Below are positions 5,336 through 10,505 of a DNA stretch of 10,505 nucleotides, one piece after another; positions within the stretch are counted from its first letter, which is position 1, and each line of letters opens with the position of its first letter. The DNA lies in contig DGAU01000023.1 of assembly GCA_002384055.1 (NCBI GenBank), forward strand, positions 59,775 through 70,279, in the 5' to 3' direction. The position numbers and the translations under genes were made by a program. The stretch comes from Flavobacteriaceae bacterium UBA4022 (lineage in GTDB: Bacteria > Bacteroidota > Bacteroidia > Flavobacteriales > Flavobacteriaceae). The notes below the pieces were generated by a model that searched no databases, was not told the DNA's origin, and saw nothing but the letters and a program-made list of their open reading frames with translations.

Positions 5336-7799
5336 TTCTCTTGTGAATAAATTTTATTTATCTCTTGTATTTGCATTACTACTGCCATTAATGTCTGCAG
5401 GGCAAACGGCGCTCATCAAGGGCATTGTCTTCGACCAAGAAGGGCAAGCGGTGATCGGTGCTACAGTTGCTTATAACAATAACGGAGTCGTCACAGACCG
5501 CTATGGTGCTTATGCTTTAGAAATTCCGGCAGATCAAGAGCTCACTGTAAAGTTTTCCTATTTAAGCCTTAAAAGCCTTAATCTTAAACTGATGCTCAGT
5601 GGTAATGAGGACTATGAATTTAATCCCATCATGCAGGCAGATATCGAAGTTTTTGGTGAATTGATCTTGGATGTGTCAAAGCGCAAACGTGTAGAAGGCA
5701 TTCAAAGCTTTTCGCCAGATTTAGTCCGAAAGATGGTTGGCGGCAATGCCGGAGTAGAAGCGGTTTTGATGTCTCTTCCTGGGGTCAGCGGCAATAACGA
5801 GCTCAGCACTCAATATGCTGTGCGTGGCGGCAATTATGACGAAAATTTGGTTTACGTGAATGAGATTGAGGTCTATCGCCCATTTCTGATCCGAAGCGGA
5901 CAGCAAGAGGGTTTGAGTTTTGTCAATAGCGACTTGACCTCTAGCGTGGATTTCTCTGCGGGTGGTTTCCAAGCCAAATACGGGGATAAGTTGTCATCTG
6001 TTCTGGATATTACTTACCGCCGCCCTACCAACTTTGAAGCATCAACCAATTTGAGTTTGCTTGGTGGGCAGATTGCCATAGGCAATAAATCAGCGTCTGG
6101 TCGGTTAACCGCAATTGCCGGCTTGCGCTATCGGGATAACAGTTTGTTTGTCAACGCCAAAGAAACCGAAACCAACTTCCGACCTCGTTTTGCCGATGCA
6201 CAGGCTTACCTGACCTACAAAGTATCGAATAAATTTGAATTGGGTTTTTTGGGCAATGCCTCTCTGAACGATTACCGTTACGAACCCCTCACGCGTCAAA
6301 CTAATTTTGGAACGCTTCAAGACCCGCGTGCCCTCTTAGTTTTTTATGAAGGCCAAGAGAAGGACCGTTACAGCACGCTCTTTGGCGCACTTAAAGCAAC
6401 GCATGTGGTTTCACAAAACTACACAGCCAAATATATTGCATCGATTTATCAAACCAGTGAACAGGAGTATTTTGACATTTTGGCCCAATACCGATTAGGT
6501 GAAGTCAATAATAATATTGGAGATGAAAACCTCGGTGATGTCGAATTTTCTGAAGGCATTGGGAGTCAATTGACCCATGCCCGTAATGATTTGGATGCTC
6601 TAATTGTCAATGTCGAACACAAAGGATCGCTGCAAGCAGGGACCCATCAAATAGATTATGGCGTAAAGTATACCGGAGAAAACATACGTGACCGCGTGTC
6701 GGAATACGAGATCATAGATTCTGCAGGTTTTTCGATTCGACCCCCACTGGTGGACTATGCTAACAACCAGCCCTACCAGGCATACGACAGTCCTATTGTG
6801 GCCTTCAATGCGACACAAGGCCAAAACGATGTGCAGATCAATAGGGTTTCGGGTTATGTGCAATGGAGCCATCGTGGCCAATGGAACGATGGTGAGCTTT
6901 ATTTGAATGCAGGGGTCCGTACCCATCATTGGCAGGTTTCAGATAGTGGCGCTGCTGCGGTAAGCCAAACGGTGGTCAGTCCACGTGTCCAGATAAGTTA
7001 TAAGCCCAATTGGAAAAAAGACATGTTGTTTCGTTTCTCTACGGGTTTGTACCACCAACCCCCTTTTTATCGGGAATTGCGTAACCGTATGAGTGATGTG
7101 GTCCCCGATGTCAAGGCCCAGCAATCGCTGCATTTGGTTTTGGGTAATGACTACAGTTTTAAACTGTGGGAGCGTCCTTTCACCCTTAATTCAGAGGTTT
7201 TTTACAAAAGTCTTAATGATGTTAATCCTTATACGCTAGAGAATGTCCGCTTGCGGTATGCCGCTGCCAACAATGCCGTAGCATACGCTTATGGTCTAGA
7301 CATGCGTTTGGCTGGTGAGTTTGTGCCTGGAACAGAAAGCTGGGTGAGTTTTGGCTACCTTAAAACTGAAGAAAATATAGATGATCGCGGTTTTATCTTT
7401 AGACCGACAGATCAGCGCTTAAAATTCGGGATCCTATTTCAGGATTATGTCCCGGTGATTCCAGATCTTAAGATGTATCTGAATATGGTTTATAATACCG
7501 GTCTTCCTGGTGGCTCTCCGAGTTACGCTGATCCTTACAATTTCCAGACACGACTCCCTGATTATAAGCGTGCTGATTTAGGTATGAGCTATGTTTTATT
7601 ACACGACAAAAAGCCAGGCAACGGGTGGTTGAGCGGTTTCAAAGAACTCTCGATAGGTTTAGAAATATTTAATATTTTCGACGTTCAGAACTCCATCACC
7701 AATACTTTTGTTCGGGACGTATACACTAAGGTACAATACGCGATTCCTAATTATTTGACACCGCGTATTTTTAATATCCGCCTGACTACGGGCTTTTAG
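5328..7799 (+). CDS. TonB-dependent outer-membrane receptor with N-terminal carboxypeptidase-regulatory-like domain
   Basis: From the ATG at 5328 the product has 823 residues. A signal peptide (basic to K8, core FYLSLVFALLLPL, cleavage near MSAG-Q) is followed by a CarboxypepD_reg-like beta-sandwich (about 28-100: KGIVFDQEGQAVIGATV, then VTDRYGAYAL). Next is a plug domain (about 125-235: VEAVLMSLPGV, YAVRGGNYDENLVYVNEIEVYRP, FSAGGFQAKYGDKLSSVLDI), then a 22-strand-type barrel rich in alternating strands and aromatic pairs, ending NIRLTTGF with the terminal Phe recognised by the BAM machinery. These receptors import ligands with energy from TonB-ExbBD. No SusD partner follows, so a carbohydrate SusCD pair is unlikely; the ligand is unknown. 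A GTG at 5295 would extend the frame by 11 residues, but it lies deep inside the M23 gene and spoils the signal peptide. The start overlaps the M23 stop, and the 3' end overlaps the cysteine desulfurase by 4 nt. Confidence 0.92.
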   Translation: MIDSLVNKFYLSLVFALLLPLMSAGQTALIKGIVFDQEGQAVIGATVAYNNNGVVTDRYGAYALEIPADQELTVKFSYLSLKSLNLKLMLSGNEDYEFNPIMQADIEVFGELILDVSKRKRVEGIQSFSPDLVRKMVGGNAGVEAVLMSLPGVSGNNELSTQYAVRGGNYDENLVYVNEIEVYRPFLIRSGQQEGLSFVNSDLTSSVDFSAGGFQAKYGDKLSSVLDITYRRPTNFEASTNLSLLGGQIAIGNKSASGRLTAIAGLRYRDNSLFVNAKETETNFRPRFADAQAYLTYKVSNKFELGFLGNASLNDYRYEPLTRQTNFGTLQDPRALLVFYEGQEKDRYSTLFGALKATHVVSQNYTAKYIASIYQTSEQEYFDILAQYRLGEVNNNIGDENLGDVEFSEGIGSQLTHARNDLDALIVNVEHKGSLQAGTHQIDYGVKYTGENIRDRVSEYEIIDSAGFSIRPPLVDYANNQPYQAYDSPIVAFNATQGQNDVQINRVSGYVQWSHRGQWNDGELYLNAGVRTHHWQVSDSGAAAVSQTVVSPRVQISYKPNWKKDMLFRFSTGLYHQPPFYRELRNRMSDVVPDVKAQQSLHLVLGNDYSFKLWERPFTLNSEVFYKSLNDVNPYTLENVRLRYAAANNAVAYAYGLDMRLAGEFVPGTESWVSFGYLKTEENIDDRGFIFRPTDQRLKFGILFQDYVPVIPDLKMYLNMVYNTGLPGGSPSYADPYNFQTRLPDYKRADLGMSYVLLHDKKPGNGWLSGFKELSIGLEIFNIFDVQNSITNTFVRDVYTKVQYAIPNYLTPRIFNIRLTTGF

Positions 7800-8953
7800 G
7801 CCGAGGCAAGAATATATTCTTGCAGGGCCTTTAGTGTGTAATCAATCTCGTCTTTCGTATTATAAATAGAAAAAGAAAAGCGCAAGCTCGGCATTGGTGG
7901 ATTATCTACTGAGGCGAGTGCCATCAATACGTGACTACCTCCACTACTCCCGCTTTGACACGCACTACCTTGTGAACAGGCAATGCCTTTAAGATCCAAT
8001 TGAAATAGCAGCATGACCGCTTTTTCAGCATTGATGGGTAAGCCGATATTAACTAAGGTATATGTGCTTTTGGCTAAGTCCCTACATGGGCCATTAAAAC
8101 GAATTCCAGGAATATTGTTTAATCCTTCTATAAAATGTGTTTTAAGTTCGGTTACATATACGCGTTCCTGATTTAGATTGGCATAAGCCAATTCCAATGC
8201 TTTTGCCATACCGGCAACTGCATAAACTGGTTCCGTACCTGCACGCATACCCCGTTCTTGAGCCCCACCAAGTATCATTGGGGTCAAACCTGAATTTTTC
8301 CGAATAAAGGCGAAACCGATTCCTTTTGGGCCATGAAATTTATGGGCTGCCACAACCGCAAAATCGATAGGAATTTCGGCAAAATCTAAGGTATAGTGAC
8401 CCGCGGACTGCACGGTGTCGCTGTGGAAATAAGCCCCAAAAGATTTACATAAATCAGCGACTTCTTTGAGCGGAAGAATACTGCCAATTTCATTGTTGAT
8501 ATGCATCAAGCTCACTAAAACCCTCGAAGGGTTCTCTTGAGATGCCAGTAGCTGTGTCAAATGATCTAGATCAATTGCTCCAGAGTCTGTAATGGCTACA
8601 AATTCAAGAGCGACATCGTGATGATTGGCTAGCGCTTCCACCGTGTGCAGTACGGCGTGATGTTCTATCGCACTAGTGATGATCGTCTGTACACCCAGAT
8701 CACGAACCGCAGATTGAAGGATCAAGTTGTCTGCTTCAGTGCCTCCAGATGTAAAAATTATTTCGCCAGGAGCGGCATTGAATTGTTTGGCAATGTCTTT
8801 CCTGCAGCGCTCCAATATAGATTTTGATGCCTGTCCAAATTGGTGTGTAGACGAGGCATTGCCAAATTCATTTTGTAAAACTTCAGTCATGACTGAAACA
8901 ACCTCCGGTCTTAATGCCGTTGTAGCGGCATTATCTAGATAGACTTTCTGCAT
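7796..8953 (-). CDS. Cysteine desulfurase, group I (IscS/NifS-like)
   Basis: The 385-residue product is a PLP-dependent class V aminotransferase-fold enzyme. It removes sulfur from L-cysteine, forming a persulfide and alanine, to supply Fe-S cluster or tRNA thiolation pathways. Seen in order: YLDNAATT at the N-terminus, FTSGGTEADN (cofactor phosphate region), H99 in AIEHHAV, the AHKFHGPKG motif with PLP lysine K205, MRAGTEP, and the mobile loop GSACQSGS with persulfide cysteine C332 (a second Cys lies at C326). The GSACxSGS context and the loop length indicate group I, not the SufS group II. It is slightly shorter than IscS of E. coli (404), mainly at the C-terminus, where IscS contacts IscU. 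No iscU or suf gene is nearby, so it stands alone here. I choose ATG 8953; a TTG three codons upstream is less likely. Its last codons form part of a hairpin shared with the convergent receptor gene. Confidence 0.94.
   Translation of the reverse strand: MQKVYLDNAATTALRPEVVSVMTEVLQNEFGNASSTHQFGQASKSILERCRKDIAKQFNAAPGEIIFTSGGTEADNLILQSAVRDLGVQTIITSAIEHHAVLHTVEALANHHDVALEFVAITDSGAIDLDHLTQLLASQENPSRVLVSLMHINNEIGSILPLKEVADLCKSFGAYFHSDTVQSAGHYTLDFAEIPIDFAVVAAHKFHGPKGIGFAFIRKNSGLTPMILGGAQERGMRAGTEPVYAVAGMAKALELAYANLNQERVYVTELKTHFIEGLNNIPGIRFNGPCRDLAKSTYTLVNIGLPINAEKAVMLLFQLDLKGIACSQGSACQSGSSGGSHVLMALASVDNPPMPSLRFSFSIYNTKDEIDYTLKALQEYILASA
7798..7830. terminator. Hairpin at the convergent gene junction, possible bidirectional terminator
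   Basis: An 18-bp perfect palindrome GCAAGAATATATTCTTGC (7806-7823) is extended by AGGCC (7798-7802) pairing with GGCCT (7826-7830) across a small internal loop. The structure begins within the receptor stop codon and lies inside the last codons of the desulfurase (YILASA-stop). T-tails are weak on both sides (TTT on the plus side), so it may act as an RNA 3'-end stabiliser or block for both convergent transcripts rather than a textbook terminator. Confidence 0.5.
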
Positions 8954-8973
8954 GGGTACCAAATTTAGTGAAC

Positions 8974-9006
8974 CAAAAATAGATTTTTCTCGGCTATTGC
9001 TCCAAT
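8974..9006 (-). promoter_or_regulatory. Candidate promoter of the cysteine desulfurase
   Basis: On the minus strand TATTTTTG (8981-8974) fits TAnnTTTG perfectly, with ATTG (9006-9003) 21 nt upstream as the -33 element. RNA would start near 8967, giving a leader of about 15 nt before the ATG at 8953. A second perfect -7 match, TAAATTTG (8967-8960), has no -33 partner and would start almost on the ATG. Confidence 0.45.
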
Positions 9007-9025
9007 CAAATTCAAGATATTTCTG
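8996..9025 (+). promoter_or_regulatory. Candidate promoter of the lipoprotein gene
   Basis: TATTTCTG (9018-9025) matches the -7 element at five of six fixed positions, with ATTG (8996-8999) 18 nt upstream. RNA would start near 9032, about 20 nt before the ATG at 9053. It overlaps the divergent desulfurase promoter, so the two may compete for RNA polymerase. Confidence 0.35.
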
Positions 9026-9052
9026 TTTCTTTGCGTATATAAAATTTATACC

Positions 9053-9946
9053 ATGAAAACCTGGTTGGCCTTAATTACTGTCTTTTTATGCATCAGCTGC
9101 GACGATGGAGGCATTACTATAGAATCGTTTGATTTTGACCAGGCAACACTGAACTATTGTTACCAAGAGCAAGGTTATTTGTTTTATGTCTTGAATGATG
9201 CAGAAATAGAGGCTGTTTTGGCACAAGTTACGTTGGATCCAACGGTGCTTTTGAACGACGGAGTCTATAGCATCGTACTCAATGGATCTAGCCAAAAAGT
9301 GGTCTATCGAATCTTTGATCAGTCCGTAACACAGGACTATTTCTGTAGCGCCATTCCGCCTACTTCGCCGCTGATTCGGGATGAGTATACGGCGGATTCT
9401 GGGATAGTAGAATTGACCAGCAATATAGATTATGACGATTTTGATGGATTGACCCAAATTCAGGAGAGCCCTTTAGCCACCGATACAGATGAAGATGGAA
9501 TACCGAATTATTACGATTTGGACGATGATGGGGATAATGTGCCGACCTTATTTGAGTTAGATTTATTTAACACTGATGGAGATAACGACCCCCTTACCAA
9601 CCCATTAGACACCGATGGTGATGGTGTGCCAAATTATCTAGACCCAGACGATGATGGTGATGGTATTTTGACCATTAACGAAGACAGCAATGGCGACTTG
9701 GATCCCACCAACGATATTAGTGACACAGAAATTGGCGCTGATTATCTTAATCCAGAGGTCGCCGAAGGTTTTAACACCTTGGCTTATCGTGAGCACACTT
9801 ATGAGGTAACCAGTGATCTGACCGTCATTCTGCGCGATCTTGTTTTGGTGCGGTCGGGAGAAGAAATCATTAAAGATATTTTGATTCTTGGTGTCTTACC
9901 GAGATTTCTGACCCAGGACGTTGTCATGACGCCAACCTTAGATTAG
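9053..9946 (+). CDS. Probable lipoprotein with thrombospondin type 3-like calcium-binding repeats
   Basis: The 297-residue product starts with a short lipoprotein-type signal: K2, hydrophobic TWLALITVFL, then CISC with C16 as the likely lipid-anchored cysteine. The -3 position is Cys instead of the usual Leu/Val/Ile, which makes the lipobox imperfect. The mature start CDDGG is acidic; acidic residues after the cysteine are known in some Bacteroidota as a surface-export signal, so surface exposure is possible. Residues about 30-120 are an unrecognised domain with C36 and C98 that could form a disulfide. Residues 144-220 hold Asp-rich repeats (DTDEDGIPNYYDLDDDGDN at 144 and DTDGDGVPNYLDPDDDGDG at 186) of the thrombospondin type 3/calcium-loop type. 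The last 80 residues are beta-rich and unknown. No enzyme motif is visible. It ends directly against the convergent Smr gene. Confidence 0.82.
   Translation: MKTWLALITVFLCISCDDGGITIESFDFDQATLNYCYQEQGYLFYVLNDAEIEAVLAQVTLDPTVLLNDGVYSIVLNGSSQKVVYRIFDQSVTQDYFCSAIPPTSPLIRDEYTADSGIVELTSNIDYDDFDGLTQIQESPLATDTDEDGIPNYYDLDDDGDNVPTLFELDLFNTDGDNDPLTNPLDTDGDGVPNYLDPDDDGDGILTINEDSNGDLDPTNDISDTEIGADYLNPEVAEGFNTLAYREHTYEVTSDLTVILRDLVLVRSGEEIIKDILILGVLPRFLTQDVVMTPTLD
9482..9670 (+). repeat. Two in-frame copies of a calcium-loop repeat in the lipoprotein gene
   Basis: The segments 9482-9544 and 9608-9670 encode near-identical units of the form D-T-D-x-D-G-[IV]-P-N-Y-x-D-x-D-D-D-G-D. They are spaced 126 nt (42 codons) apart with a diverged DNDPL spacer. 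DNA identity is lower than protein identity, which points to an old duplication kept by selection for calcium ligands. Confidence 0.65.
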
Positions 9947-10501
9947 CTACGACCCGTTTTGAAAACGATAGACTTCAATCGCGCCCAACCCATATTCCCG
10001 AACATCTGCTGCATAAAATTTAATTCCATCGTAACGGCGAAAGAGGGTCTCGAGTTCGGCCTTTAAAACACCTTCCCCTACGCCATGGATAAAAATAATG
10101 CGCTGTTTTCTATGGTGTATTGCCCATTCTAGTTGGCGCTTAGCTGCATCCATTTGGATATTCAACATATCATAATTATTATATCCCCTTGTGTTTTTGA
10201 CCAACTTGTCTATATGCAGGTCGATTTCCATTGCGGGTATCATTTTGCTGGTGCGCTTATTGGCTGAGGCAAAGGATTTACGGGGGGGCTCTAATTGTTT
10301 GGATTGGGCCATAATGTCACCGGTATTGCTAGCCATTTGCTTGAATTGGGCATGCTGAATGACCAATTCCTTAGGGTCAAATTCCATGACAAAACCATCG
10401 GTAGTTTCTACCGAGATCGTTGTGCCTATGGCCACAACAACGCCTTGAATGTCATCGTCCAAAACGGCGACATGGTCCCCAGTTTTTATTGTTTGTGTCA
10501 T
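9947..10501 (-). CDS. DUF2027/Smr domain protein
   Basis: The 184-residue cytosolic protein has two parts. Residues 1-50 form a small beta-barrel-like N-terminal segment (KTGDHVAVLDDDIQGVVVAIG, ISVETTDGFVMEF), as in the Bacteroidota DUF2027 proteins. Residues 92-180 are a Smr (small MutS-related) domain with the DLH motif at 94-96 and the HGVGEG loop at 139-144 (FIHGVGEGVLKAELE), then GAIEVY near the end. Smr domains nick DNA or RNA; stand-alone ones are linked to recombination control and, more recently, to cleavage of mRNA on stalled ribosomes. A basic, flexible linker (residues 55-90) joins the two parts. It has the short two-part form; many DUF2027 proteins are longer. The ATG lies 4 nt from the window edge, so upstream context is not seen, but the N-terminus looks natural. 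It ends flush with the lipoprotein stop codon. Confidence 0.87.
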   Translation of the reverse strand: MTQTIKTGDHVAVLDDDIQGVVVAIGTTISVETTDGFVMEFDPKELVIQHAQFKQMASNTGDIMAQSKQLEPPRKSFASANKRTSKMIPAMEIDLHIDKLVKNTRGYNNYDMLNIQMDAAKRQLEWAIHHRKQRIIFIHGVGEGVLKAELETLFRRYDGIKFYAADVREYGLGAIEVYRFQNGS

Positions 10502-10505
10502 ATAA

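Noticed and set aside
7796..8953. Cysteine desulfurase as part of a DNA phosphorothioation (dnd-type) or other defence system
   Set aside because: No dnd, ssp or other defence genes are beside it; the neighbours are a receptor and a lipoprotein, so a housekeeping sulfur role is simpler.
8954..8962. TTG start adding three residues to the cysteine desulfurase
   Set aside because: The ATG at 8953 gives the usual short lead into YLDNAATT, and the TTG falls inside a -7-like box.
9944..9950. Flush convergent stop codons of the lipoprotein and Smr genes as a sign of gene fusion or damage
   Set aside because: Both proteins end naturally after their last domain; zero spacing is in line with the compact layout elsewhere in the window.
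9955..9967. CGTTTTGAAAACG palindrome near the lipoprotein/Smr junction as a terminator
   Set aside because: With a minimal loop only four pairs remain, and neither side has a T-run.

Overview
The window looks like ordinary chromosomal DNA of a Bacteroidota member, most likely a flavobacterium (Flavobacteriia). The evidence is a TonB-dependent receptor with an N-terminal carboxypeptidase-regulatory-like domain, a DUF2027/Smr protein, promoters of the TAnnTTTG type, almost no Shine-Dalgarno sequences, a XerD-like end reading FHPR, and a 6S-Flavo-like RNA between zapA and rny. Base composition is moderate and even across the window. I see no insertion sequences, CRISPR arrays, tRNAs or rRNAs. 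Species cannot be named from this.

Layout, left to right. (1) 1-1070, + strand: the last 35 codons of a XerD-type tyrosine recombinase, then a complete aldo/keto reductase 17 nt downstream. (2) 3462-1101, - strand: a small coiled-coil protein, zapA, a structured RNA matching the layout of 6S-Flavo, an intrinsic terminator, rny (RNase Y) and the terminator of rny. This block links FtsZ-ring assembly, RNA polymerase regulation and mRNA decay in one transcriptional direction. (3) 3584-7799, + strand: a secreted M23 metallopeptidase whose stop codon overlaps the start of a TonB-dependent outer-membrane receptor, so the two are probably translationally coupled. (4) 8953-7796, - strand: a group I (IscS/NifS-like) cysteine desulfurase, convergent with the receptor, with a 4-nt stop-codon overlap and a long hairpin on the junction. 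(5) 9053-9946, + strand: a probable lipoprotein with thrombospondin type 3-like Asp-rich calcium-binding repeats. (6) 10501-9947, - strand: a DUF2027-Smr protein, converging on the lipoprotein with no spacer.

The genes are packed very tightly. The only non-coding stretches of note are the 6S/terminator region (2667-2875), the divergent promoter region (3463-3583) and the divergent promoter region (8954-9052); none exceeds 300 bases. I do not see a clearly novel multi-gene system. The most rewarding points are the 6S-like RNA followed by a terminator hairpin that sits between a possible rny promoter and the rny start (a possible attenuator), the M23/TonB-receptor coupling, and the lipoprotein with an unusual lipobox and calcium-binding repeats.
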